DNA from: Calendula officinalis
Lineage: Eukaryota > Streptophyta > Magnoliopsida > Asterales > Asteraceae
Assembly (NCBI GenBank): GCA_963853835.1
Contig: OY970828.1
Location: forward strand, 61,558,861 to 61,622,860
Direction: 5' to 3'
DNA: 64,000 bases
Under the pieces are notes generated by a model. That model made no database searches and was not told the DNA's origin. It saw only the letters and a program-made list of their open reading frames with translations. Positions 1-11,427 of the stretch are shown here, piece after piece. The translations under genes and the position numbers were made by a program. Position 1 is the stretch's first letter. The number at the start of each line of letters is the position of its first letter.

Positions 1-1214
1 ACGTTTTCCTTTGGCGAAGCTCATTCTCTCCGGCATTCGATCTCTCTTCTCGGTATAAACTCTTGACTGTTTTATTTTCTGTTAATCGTTAAATTTCGTC
101 TTCTATGATTTCTCGAACCTGATAGAATACACACACTTGTGTGTGTTCGTGCAGGTGTGGCATGGTGAGAACCCATGTGGTTTTCTCACCTCGATCTCGA
201 ATCAGTAACTCGAAGTTTTACAGCCTTGCGTACGTTGGTGTGCACCTCGTAAATTTTGATTATGAAAACTGTTTACTGGAAAATATCGCAGTCGCGGGCA
301 GCCTAAGAGCTGCCGGAGTTCTTTTCCGCTTGTCACAAAATCGTAACCCACACATTGGCATCCATTTTCGTTTTCCATATAACACAATTAGTAAGCAAAT
401 AAGCCCATGATTTAATTTCAGCCCATTAGACTCGTATTTGAGTCCGACAACTATTTTTTTTTTTAAGTAAATCAGATTCACAAAATTTGGATATATTAAG
501 ATTCACATAATATTAATAACTAATACATTCTTTAGATTAATTAATAAAATATTTTTTTATTTATCCTAGGTAATTAGTTATTTACCGGATCAGAATCTTT
601 ATTTTAAATAAAAGTATAATTCATTTCTTTAAGAAGTTATATACCAAAAGCAACATATTTAAAAGTAATTAGTTACTACTGCTTTTGAGCAGACTATTTT
701 TAACGTGCTATACTATCACACTATTTTTGCCATGGATGGCATACGAAAACTATGGAACTATTTTGATATCATTAAAACCTATGAATTCACTCAACAATTT
801 TGTTGATACTTTTACTTATGTTTTTCAGGTAACTAAGCTAGACATTGAGTCGCATGCATTGGGAGTCAAGCTTTCATTTCAAATAAGATGTCACATTTTT
901 ATTTCATTTTTATTAAACTATGTTCGGATTCAAATGACTTTGATTACATTAAATTTTTGGTGACATTACTTTTTATTAAACATTGTTGAAACTATTTATT
1001 GTTTACAATAATCATATGCTTATGTATACTCGTGAAGTCGCACGCCCGTTCTTCCGCAAACCACTTTTGGCGGGGTGTGACACGTCTCCACGCCCAGGAC
1101 CACCCGCCTTCATTTCATCGCTCAATCACCATACAATGCTTGTTTAACCTCTAGATAAAACAGTCGGTTAAAACGAACTCGAAATGGTTGTGAGCCAGCC
1201 CAATACTTTTATAA
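1..1214. other. No recognisable gene; possible exon remnant at the left edge
   Basis: The first 150 bases are less AT-rich than what follows and contain a pyrimidine stretch ending in GTGCAG/GTG near 150, so they could be the end of an intron and start of an exon of a gene lying mostly outside the window. No reading frame here resembles a protein I know. From about 420 the sequence is AT-rich with no coding character. A short GC-rich patch at about 1036-1110 (with GGCGGGGTGTGACACG) is unexplained. Confidence 0.3.
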
Positions 1215-1855
1215 TCAACAATACGTACTTTTATCGTGCAACATATTCATATCCTCGATAATCCGTGACCACGTACCTTTATCATTTCTTCTAACCGATC
1301 TTGTTTTTATACCACCTTCTTCTCCATGAATTTCTTTAATAACTTGACACCATAAGGAATCATTCTCATAAAAAGCACGCCACCTCCATATAACTAATAG
1401 AGCCAAATTAAGAGCATTTATGCTAGCTATCTCCAAACCACCTCTATCTTTTGAAGATAAAGTATTTTTCCACGAAATCCATGCCATTTTATTTTCTTCA
1501 CCTTGGCAACCTCTAAAGAATTTAGCTTGAATTTGCTCCATTTTTTAATAACTTTAACCGGCACCTGATAAAGAGACATCCAACAAATGCCTAAACTACC
1601 GAAAACCGACTTAATAAGAGTCAACCTACCCCCTACCGATAGCATTTTAGCCTTCAAATTTGATAAATGTTTACGAAATTTATCAATTACACAGCTCCAA
1701 CTTGATTCTTTTCCCATATTGCCGCCATATTGAACCCGAGATACATAAACGGTAAAGAATCTGGCGAACATCCCGTATGAGCTGCCATGCCCGCCACTTG
1801 ATCCTCGGCCACCCCAACCCCATATAACTGTGACTTAGACACATTTTGATAGGGG
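1215..1855 (-). pseudogene. LINE (non-LTR retrotransposon) reverse transcriptase relic
   Basis: Read on the minus strand, three overlapping broken frames give the C-terminal part of a plant LINE reverse transcriptase. In order they show a KSQLYGVGV segment, a CSPDSLPFMYLGF segment, FRKHLSNLKAKMLSVGGRLTLIKSV, a YQVPVKVIKKW segment, and KMAWISWKNTLSSKDRGGLEI followed by LNLALLVIWRWR. This is the usual order of the region between the RT palm/thumb and the zinc-binding domain of plant L1-type elements. The upstream catalytic YADD region and the endonuclease are absent, and at least two frameshifts separate the pieces, so this is a dead 5'-truncated copy. No poly(A) tail or target duplication was found. 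Confidence 0.8.
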
Positions 1856-2089
1856 TGTGTAGGCATGTAAACGAACTGAACGTTCAACGAAGCGTTCGTA
1901 AACTGTTTGGCGGGAGTTCGTTTATGTTCGTTCGTTTTTGAACACTCCAAAAATAGCTAAAAAATAAGTCAATTTATTTTGTTCACAAAAAGGGTTAAAA
2001 TTGATGGCCCACGTTACCATCACTTTAATGGCTCATTCATTTCATCAGGGTCACAAAAATAGTCACGTTAATTTCGTTATTGCTGCTCT

Positions 2090-2336
2090 TTTTTGGAAAC
2101 GGCAAATGAAATAACGGTATTCGCAATTTTTCAGCGAGCACCCCGAGTTCGAGCTCCACATAAGCGGGCAAACCCAGCCCCCAAAGGGATTTCCAAGGAA
2201 AATTCCCCTATGCCCGTGTGAGATATGAGTTAGATTACGCTAATGCAACGCTCCCAAAAGGATTTGAACTAATGACCTGCAGCTTACATGGATATAAACC
2301 CAGTGCCTCAGACCAGCTAGGCTGGCCATCATTGGC
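2090..2336 (-). mobile_element. tRNA-derived SINE with 15-bp target duplication
   Basis: On the minus strand the element begins near 2336 with a polymerase III A-box-like AGCCTAGCTGGT. About 50 bases on is a B-box-like AGTTCAAATCC. The body then runs about 170 bases to a short A-rich end at about 2090 (T-run on the plus strand). Both sides carry the same 15 bases, CGTTATTGCTGCTCT, at 2075-2089 and 2337-2351, the signature of LINE-mediated insertion. The layout matches plant tRNA-SINEs. The intact duplication suggests a fairly recent insertion, about 0.5 kb upstream of the decarboxylase. Confidence 0.75.
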
Positions 2337-2818
2337 CGTTATTGCTGCTCTATCGTGCATATTAATGCGTCGGTGGTGATCGGTGGTGGCATTAATTTAT
2401 TGGTAGCAGCTATGATCAAAGATTTGTGTGGCTGTTCAAAATCAATTAAAAATGAGAATATTATCCGAACGTGGGATTATGAAAATTCCAATTGTATCCC
2501 TTAGCAATGTATTTTATATTAAAACGCTTTGTATTATCTTTGAAAAACTGTATGTTATAATAAACAATATAAACAACTGCACATGTCATAAATGGTAAAT
2601 TATAGAAACCATCAGTGTAATATACAAACTTAACGAACTGAGATTATAATAACTGAATACGTGATAAATTACGGAAACCTTGGATGTAATTTCCTCATGA
2701 TGAACAATGGGGCATGTGGTGGCTCGATCTATATGTATCTTACGTACCATCAATTATATAGTATAGAAATAAAAATAAGATATGTAATTTGTTGTAGTGA
2801 TTTAGGCCCATGTAAAGG

Positions 2819-2828
2819 CTATATATAC
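2819..2828 (+). promoter_or_regulatory. Putative TATA box of the decarboxylase gene
   Basis: The sequence CTATATATAC lies about 50 bases upstream of the ATG at 2874. A start site about 30 bases downstream would leave a leader of roughly 20-25 bases. The box is followed by a pyrimidine-containing stretch. Position and sequence fit a plant TATA box; no other promoter element was identified. Confidence 0.45.
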
Positions 2829-2873
2829 ATACTATCTCCATATATATCTTACCATCAATTAGCTAGCAACATC

Positions 2874-5164
2874 ATGAACCCTTTAGACCCCGTGGAATTT
2901 AGAAGGCAAGGTCATATGGCCGTAGATTTCCTTGCTGATTATTACGAAAATATTCAAAATTTTCCTGTACGAAGCCAAGTGAAACCAGGTTATTTACTAG
3001 AAAGTTTTCCTGATTGTGCCCCCGAGCAACCAGAGTCTATAGAAATCATACTTAAGGATGTGCAAAGCGATATAATTCCGGGGATAACACACTGGCAAAG
3101 TCCAAACTTTTTTGCGCACTTTCCAATCAACGGAAGCACTGCAAGCTTTATAGGTAATTTTTTCTATTATTTTTTAAAGAATTAAACAAATATCTACACA
3201 TGTACAATATACACACATGCCTCAACCGAGGCTTAAATCCATAAACTCTAATTTGTTATAATGATCCAAAAATTTTAATAATTGGTTGAGAATTTTCCTT
3301 ACAGCCCTCACCGAAATTTAAATCCTCACCCGATCCTACTTTTATATACATCATTATATTTTTTTTACAAAAGTAGAAAAAATTAAAAAATCTAAAAAAA
3401 TTATTTTGATTGGTTGGTGTCTAGAATGACCATAGTGCTGGGTTGTTGGATTTTCCTTCATATAAACTACATTCCAATGGCTTTAGTCTCATTCCTTTCG
3501 ATAAATTTTTAACTAACTCTCTGGTTAAGCCTTCGTTAGCGGATCCCTGGTTTTATCCTTTGACTTTACATGCATGGACAATGGTACCAACTTTTGTTAA
3601 GAGTAGTTTTCGAATTGAACTGTGTCTACGTCGAATATGCGTTGACATACCATTGTACATTGCACTTTTGGCTCAATAAATAGTCAATTGATTGTTTCAA
3701 TGTATTTTACGTTTACTTAACGATTTGATTACTTGTAGATAATTCTTAACACCTTCACCTTTCTATTTGTATAGATGTTGAATGGTGTCAATCGAAGTAT
3801 GAACTGTATTTGTATATCTGGCATTGAAGTTCTCAAGGATCTTATCTATATAGTTTTTTTTTATAACTTAACTCAAGTCTATCCTGGGTTCGCGTGATCT
3901 TAATTCACGAACTCTTTGTTCATGCGTACTCACATTACCGCTAACCTAAAGGCGTGTTAGTTTTGCAGGTGAAATGCTTATAAACGGATTTAATGTTGTC
4001 CCGTTTAATTGGATATCTTCTCCTGCGGCGACTGAGCTAGAAATGGTGGTTATGGAATGGCTATTGAAACTCCTTCAACTCCCAAAATGTTTCTCATTTT
4101 CAAGTGGCGGAGGAGGTGTTTTGCAGGGTACAACGTGCGACGCCTTTCTTTGCACCGTGGTTGCTGCGAAAAAGAAGATTCTAGATCAAATTGGAAGAGA
4201 AAATTCCGAGAAGCTTGTCGCCTATTGTTCTGACCAAACACATTTTTCTTTCGCAAAGTCGGCCAAAGTTGCGGGAATCAACCCTGCCAATATTCGACAA
4301 GTTCCGACATCCAAGTTAACAAACTTTGCACTATCTCCAAAGTTATTGGATGACATGATTAAAAAAGATGTTGAAGATGGTTTATTTCCATTTTTTCTAT
4401 GTGCTACTATTGGGACAACATCAAGCAATGCAGTGGACCCACTGGGACCCTTGTGTGACGTGGCACAAGGGTATACTATGTGGGTCCACGTGGATGCCGC
4501 TTACGCCGGGAGTGCGTGTATATGCCCCGAGTTTCGTCATTTTCTTGATGGTGTAGAAGGAGCAAGCTCGTTTAGTTTTAACGCGCATAAGTGGCTGCTA
4601 ACAAATATGTCTTGTTGCTGCCTTTGGGTGAAAGACAGATCTGCCCTTATCAATTCTCTGTCTACAACTTCGGAATATTTGAGGAACAAAGCCACCGATT
4701 CCGGGCAAGTTGTCGATTACAAAGACTGGCAGGTACAACTATCACGAAGATTCCAAGCCTTGAAGTTATGGATGGTGTTAAGAAGCTATGGGGCAACTGG
4801 TTTGAGAGAATATATAAGATATCATATCAAAATGGCCAAAGATTTTGAAGGTCTTGTAACTAACGACCCGAGGTTTGAAATGATCGTTCCTAGAAACTTT
4901 TCGCTTATTTGTTTTCGAGTTTCTCCTCACGCAATTGGTCTGAATTACCATGAAAGCGATCACCATGAAGTCAATGAATTTAACCAGAAATTACTGGAAT
5001 CAGTGAATGCAACGGGGAGTATTTACATAACACATGCGGTAATTGGTGGAGTTTATGTTATCCGATTTGCTGTGGGGGCCACTCTCACTGAAGATAAACA
5101 TGTGCACATGGCTTGGAAGTTGATCCAAGATCATGCAACTTCATGTTGTCAACATCAACGTTAA
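2874..5164 (+). CDS. Aromatic L-amino acid decarboxylase, tyrosine-decarboxylase type (2 exons)
   Basis: PLP-dependent group II decarboxylase expected to convert tyrosine/dopa (or tryptophan) to the amine in the cytosol. Exons are 2874-3153 and 3969-5164, with a phase-1 GT-AG intron splitting a Gly codon; together they give 491 residues, normal for the family. Landmarks are the N-terminal [33 protein letters not shown] at the intron position, HVDAAYAGS, and the PLP lysine in SFNAHKW (about K301). The catalytic-loop motif VVDYKDW has Tyr at about 344; family work links Tyr here to decarboxylases and Phe to aldehyde synthases. Ser at about 366 (LRSYG) is the residue reported to favour phenolic substrates. 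The reading frame is open about 70 codons upstream of the ATG, but homology starts at 2874. AATAAA-like signals follow at about 5254 and 5371. Family is certain; substrate is inference. Confidence 0.93.
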
Positions 5165-7487
5165 AGACTGATTGCCAGAGCATAAATATGTTAGTTATTA
5201 ATTCAAAGTTATCAACCTAGTAAAAGATAAACTACTCTTGATTTAGTCTTTCATGAATAAAGGACATGCATGATCTAGTTGTTGGGATCAGCGGGTGTAG
5301 CCTATTTTCTAGTAACCGTTTTACGGTCTAGTTTGTTTGTTTGTTTAAGGTGTACTAAATGTTGAAAATGCAATAAAAACTCTTGAGATATTTTTCTAAA
5401 TCCATGTCCTTGGAGTCCTCATTAAAATTTGAGTATGTTCTCACCCGATTTCACTTCTCCAACCGAATATATAATTATATGAAATGAATTGAAGTTTGTA
5501 TGGAGTGTTAAACATGTTTATGTTGGGTATTTAAATAATGGTCACTAATTTTTCTATTTTTATTTACTAATTACATATTTTTAGTCACTAAATTCCAACA
5601 AAACTTGGCTGACTAAACTTGAATTTATGGCGAGGGACAAGTAGCGTGCCGCACCTTCAGTTAACAGAATTATAGTCTACATTAGCATAAATCTCTGAAA
5701 AGATTCAAATTGTCACGTTTGCAGTAACATTTATGAATTTTATTTCTATTTTAATAGCTAATACTAATTTTATTCGATAAAATACGGTACAAGAAAATAA
5801 AAATTACAATGGTAAATCAATGAACGCCATTTAATAGAAAGGGGTAAAAACAGAGTTGACTAAAGTCTCATGTTTGATACAGTCATACTCTCCGTTTGTT
5901 TACCAATGTACAACAACCGGAGCAATTTGTATAGCCGGATATGAGCCGTTATAGTTTATCTTTGGTCATGATCTTATGAACGTGAAAGAAAAATACCATG
6001 TATGTGTTTCAAGGTTTATCTTCCAATTAACTAAAAAAACTATATTTATAGTATCTATTGGTAACATAAGATTAACTATAAAACATTAAACCTCTTAAAT
6101 CCATTCAAACCATTGCATAAAAGGAAATCCAAACAGATTTTTAATAAGGGATTTTTTAACTCATGCCCTAAGGACATGAGATTAGAAGCATTGAAAGAGT
6201 TTGAAATTTTATTTTATAATGAAAACTGGCATTTATTACATATTAATGATGTCTATTTTTCGTATGTATTAAACATTTATTTACCTAAAAATAGTAACTT
6301 CGAGTTCATTTACTACTTTTGTTAGTTCCGTAATGAGTGTTGAATAAGTGTAATAAATGGAATAAATACACTTATACGGTTGTACAAACCAAATTAAAAA
6401 TTATGAACACTTAACAATAAATAAACTCTTTCTTTATATAATCAAAAATAATTTAACAAAATACAAGTAGTTGCGAAATAGCTAAGAACATGAATCCTAA
6501 CAAAACTACTTGAAAGAGATAGACAATTACAAATGTTGCCTCAGACATGTATTTATTAACAAATAATCAAACACTAAGATCAAACACTATTGTTACTTTG
6601 ATTCAATTGATGAAACAAGTAACAAAGCAGTATCACAAGAATGTTTATCACTTTGCTTGAGGATGCTTGCTGAGAAGGGTTTTGCAAAGTGAAAATGTTG
6701 TTGGGTTGTGCTCTCGTGAATTCGTCCATCCATTCTTCTGTTTGTAATGTTTAGCAGACGTGAAAACTAAGGAATGTACGAATTTGTCCACGTGTAAGAA
6801 TCCCGTTGGTATAAAGGATAAGTCATGTGACGAGCACTACTAACGGAATTCTGACAATACTTTCAGTCATCTTGTGATCGCTGAGATCTTCTAGAAGATT
6901 TGCATATGATTCCTATGTACCAAATTGGGGTGTTAGATTGATAAACTTGCATATGACATATTCTCATAGACCAAATCGGGGTGTTGGATTGAAGTACCAT
7001 CACTATGAGGTTATGTAGTTTTATCCGTTATTGGTTTACTAGCGACCAGACTAACAGTAAGGGAACGACGCGTTTATGTTTATTAACAGACCTAATACGA
7101 TAGTCTGGTGGGTGTATGGGTAAACTATGTATGCATTTTAATAAATTAAATATAATAACAAATATATCATATTTACAACATAGTATAGCTTTCTAAATGG
7201 ATACTACCTAAGTAAACACTTTTATTGTTTTACTTTTTACTTTTAAACTAAACTTAAATCTTTTTTCAAAATATAAATTCGTACTTTTTAAATTATGTGA
7301 TAGAAGTAAGTTAACTCTTTCTTTCCCTTGGATTCGCAATATAAATTCAGTACTATCATTAAGCCTATACTATACATGGATTCATTGTCCTTTGTGTGTA
7401 TAAAAGCTAATTTTGATGATACCGTTAAAACTCAGAAGCTAATCTTTATAACAAGCAACTTAAAGTGCACTCACCCTATTACTCAAT
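5165..7487. other. AT-rich intergenic DNA, no gene recognised
   Basis: This 2.3-kb spacer starts with the 3' untranslated region of the decarboxylase. The rest is AT-rich with only short frames that look random. A short imperfect direct repeat (CCAAATTGGGGTGTTAGATTGA and its relative with C/G changes) occurs at about 6919-6941 and 6970-6993. Nothing else was identified. Confidence 0.4.
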
Positions 7488-7495
7488 AATTTAAG

Positions 7496-7808
7496 TAGGG
7501 GTGAGTAATTGGACCGAAAAATCGAACCGAACAGGAAACCGACCGAAACCGAACCGAACCGAACAAAAACCGATAACATGTTATCGGTTCGGTTTCGGTT
7601 TGGAAAATCCATCGTTTTCGGTTTCGGTTCATTTCGGTTCGGTTTTTGGAAAATGATGAACATTTGGCTTAACAAAACCGAACCAAAACCGAAGCGGACC
7701 GATACCGAAACGAAAACATGTTATCAGTTCGGTTTCGATTTTAAAAATTTATCATTCAGTTTTAATTCTATCAATTTCGGTTTGGCTTTTAAACCAAGAT
7801 CACCCCTA
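7496..7808. mobile_element. hAT-type MITE with CCGAA/TTCGG subterminal repeats
   Basis: The element starts TAGGGGTGAG and ends ATCACCCCTA. It is flanked by AATTTAAG (7488-7495) and AATCTAAG (7809-7816), an 8-bp target duplication with one mismatch, which fits the hAT superfamily. The interior is packed with AACCGAA on one strand and TTCGGTT on the other, so it can fold into many short hairpins; such motif arrays are typical transposase-binding regions. There is no coding capacity: frames through it are low-complexity artefacts. Confidence 0.7.
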
Positions 7809-7913
7809 AATCTAAGCATGCATCATAAGAAGAAGATAGTTGGCATAAAATTTCAACTCACACCTTTCAATTCTACTTATACTATTGGATACTACAATTA
7901 ACGAAATAGGCTT

Positions 7914-8300
7914 TCAAATCCCTTTATCCTTTAACAGTTTAACATCGAAAGACCTGAGCTGCAAAGCAAGAGAAACCCCAGGGACCTCATCTAAACTCCG
8001 TAACGAAGCACACACTTGAATCGCAGCGCCAAAGCTTTTCCCACAGCAAACCAACGTTCTTTCCGTTAGATATGTGCGTTTCGACTGCCCTAAATTTGTC
8101 AACTTGAACACAAATCATGAGGTAAATCTTACATTTTCTCTGAAATTAATTCACCAAATAGTTATGCGCGCGCTGGATTTACGATATTTCTCTATTCTAA
8201 TCCCCCTTTTGTTGTTTTAGAAGTTGCGATATTAAACCCTAGAACAAGTGTCTGAGTGGTGGAAATGGAGTTTGAATCCAACGGAATCCATGTAAGTATT
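7914..8300. other. Unassigned, possibly transcribed segment upstream of the methyltransferase
   Basis: On the minus strand 7914-8111 is an open 65-codon frame of fairly normal composition that I cannot assign. On the plus strand a purine-rich GTGGAAATGGAGTTTG context at about 8260-8275 precedes a good donor (CAT/GTAAGT, about 8291), which could be a small first exon. Neither has homology I recognise. It could be a decayed gene end or an upstream untranslated exon. Confidence 0.2.
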
Positions 8301-8913
8301 CAGAACTGGTTTTTGTTGATTCCGAGACAATATTTCAAATTTTGTGGAATTTCGGATTTGTTTTGGTTATGTTGAATTGCTTATAAACAAGTTTAGGACT
8401 ATGTTTGACTCTTAGATTGATAACTCACACATAGCTGTTGTTTTGCCCTAAATGGGGCTGTTATCTTGGAGAAAATTGAATCTGAGAATGTGAACTTTTA
8501 GAGTATTGATCAGCATTTTGGACTAGCAGAAGCAGTGAGTTTATGCCTAGTAGCAACAATGAAATTATTATGTTTTTGTTACCATATAAATCAAGATATA
8601 GTTCTTGATTGACAATGTTTTTCAAAGAGTAAAAGACAATTATATGAAGTTAGAAGTTTAGAACTATAACTTGTAGAACTAACTATACTTGAAATCATAT
8701 TTGACTATTATTTATGGTTTGTAACCTGACCAAACTATTGACATAAAATTTTCATGTCATGCGAAGAGACCATATTGTGAAATCCTATCTTTATCCTTCA
8801 TGCTAGTCTTATATGACGTCTTTCGATATTATTTATGGTATTTCCTTTCTCTCATTAAGGCCCCTATAGTTGTAAGAATCATGTATCATATGTACCTATT
8901 TCTAATCATGGAG

Positions 8914-9438
8914 TGTTGTAAAACAAGGCCTACTCGGCTGAGTAATTGCAGTACTCGCCTACTCGGTGAAGTGAGTTGCCCAAGGCGGTCAAAACTCAAT
9001 CAAATTCTCTAAAATGCTTACCTTCCCACTCTCCAAAATAAGTTATTAGTCTTATTTTATTATTATTCCTTTCTAAAAAAGTTATTATTATTACTCAGAC
9101 CAAAACTCGGTCAAAACTCAATCAAATTCTCCAAAATGCTTACATTCCCGCCACCCCACTCTCCAAAATACATTTTAAGTTATTAGTTTTATTATTATTA
9201 TTCCTTTCTAAATATTATTATTATTTATATACAATATTATTGTGATCGATTTTTTCTTATAGGTTTTAAAATATGTCCAATTTTTAAACTCTAAAACATG
9301 TTCTATTTATAAGAACTATGGAAGCTATATGTATAATATATATTTTAATATGAATTCATATGTAAAAATCACAATCCGAGTAGTAACCGATTACAGACTC
9401 TAGGGTTGTCGAACAAACGAGTAGCGAGTTTTACAACA
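8914..9438. mobile_element. Non-autonomous element with TGTTGTAAAAC termini and an internal duplication
   Basis: The left end TGTTGTAAAAC followed by CTACTCGG is mirrored at the right end by ACTCG...GAGTTTTACAACA, so the termini are inverted repeats of about 11 bases plus a CTACTCG subterminal word. Inside, a segment beginning GGTCAAAACTCAATCAAATT occurs twice, at about 8987 and 9110, each followed by CTCCAAAATA and an ATT-rich tract: a direct repeat of about 100 bases with a period of about 123. No clean target duplication was found, so the boundaries are approximate. No protein is encoded. Confidence 0.45.
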
Positions 9439-9892
9439 TTGAGTACAACTTAATTGTACAAGATATACTATCCCTTGTACCTGCATAATCTTTATAAAAG
9501 AGTAACATGTGTTTAAAGTAATTGTAATACAAAACATCCGAGGGTTTTGATTGTTTACATAGTTTTCGTATATACATTCGACACATTTAGGTGATTTTCT
9601 TTGGTTTTTGTTTTGTTCCTCAAGATATGAAAAAATGAATTCTTTAACCATTTACTTATTATAAAATAGTAACACATTAAATTCATCAAGAGCTGATTCA
9701 CTATCTTAGTTACAAAACAGGCAAAGTTTATGGGCCGTTTCACAAAAAAGATAATATTTATAGTCCTGTTTCCTATTTGGCTCAAAGCTCACAGGCCCAA
9801 TTCCTTATGCTTTATGGAAAAACTAAAGAAATCCCTTATTTGGGACCAAAATTATCTGCCCCATTGTCTCAAAACCCTAACTTTCTGTGAAC

Positions 9893-11385
9893 ATGCAATC
9901 CCAAAGTTCACTTTTGGGTAAAAGACCAAATCACAAACTTGCTTTTCGTAGAAAGGTTTGTTTGCTGTATTCCGCTTTTGTTATCGATTTAATATCCCTA
10001 CAAGCTTTTTTTTCTTTTATTAGGGTTTAATTTAAATATTTTGATTTTAATTTGGATCTCCCATGTTCAATTGTGCTTCAGTTAGTACCCAATCGCATAT
10101 GGATAATGACCGAAACCTTATCGGTGTTTCTTTATACCTAAAGTTAACTTTCCTAATTTGAAGGAAGATTTGGTAGTAATAGATTTTGATCAATAAATGG
10201 CAATAATTTATACTGAAAGTCTGAAAATGAAGATTTTGGTGTGCTATTTTGATCTAACTCAGTGAATCTTGTGTTTAATTAAGGTTCAGTTACCTGAAGG
10301 AGTGACTCCATTCACACATATTACCCGAAATGAACGTTCAGGCCGCAAGTATGTTATTTCAATATTTCTTGTTCAATAAATTATAAAAAAATTTGATTAT
10401 TTTTTAATGTTTTTTGGACTAGCTTTGAAGTTGTGTGTATTTGTTGTAGGCAGATAAAGAAAAAAGAAGAAGATATTGCAGTGTGTGAATGCAAATTTAA
10501 TCCAGAAAATACTAATCTTGCGTGTGGAGAACGGTGTTTGAATGTGTTGACCAATACCGAATGCACACCTGGACATTGCCCGTGTGGCACCTATTGCAAC
10601 AACCAGGTACTATTATTTATATGTCTCATTGCTGCTTCTTGTATTTTCATAAGAGTAAATTACACAAATGGTCCTTTAGGTTTGTACCATATTACATATT
10701 TGGTCATTTAGTTTCATAAATTACACTGGTAGTCCTTATTTCTTAAACTATTCACACGTTTGGTCCTTTAGCCAGACAGACGTTAACTTTTCCGTCAAAT
10801 AGGCGGGTTTTTATGGGTTGCAAATTGGTGAAGGGAAAGGGAAAAGGACAGATTTACCCCCTCGTGCATCACACGTGACCATACTTGACGGGAAAAGTTA
10901 ACGTGTGTTTAGGTAAATGACCAAACGTGTCAATAGTTTTAGAAATACGGACTACCAGTGTAATTTATGAAACTAAAGGACCAAATATGTAATATGGTAC
11001 AAACCTAAAGGACCATTTGTGTAATTTACTCTTTTTATAATATTGATGTTGTGTGCCAAAAAAATGTATCTTTTCACCATTTTCAGAGGTTTCAAAAATC
11101 CGAATATGCAAAAACAAAGCTGTTCAAGACCGAGGGCCGTGGATGGGGTCTTTTGGCTGATGAAAATATCAAGGTAATCATTTTATGCAAAAAAAGATTA
11201 TTTTTATGTTATCATAAATTATATACACTGCTCATGTTTTTTTTTGTTTTTTTTTATTTAATTAAAAAAAGGGTGGACAGTTCATTATTGAATATTGTGG
11301 AGAAATAATATCCTCAGAAGAAGCAAAGGAAAGATCTCAAACTTATGAAGCTCAAGGTAGAGCAGAGTGTTTAAACCAATTACTA

Positions 11386-11427
<42 letters not shown>

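Noticed and set aside
141..410. 89-codon frame near the left edge
   Set aside because: No homology, and overlapping frames of similar length occur on the other strand.
3443..3679. 78-codon frame inside the decarboxylase intron
   Set aside because: It lies entirely between the donor at 3154 and acceptor at 3968 and has no homology.
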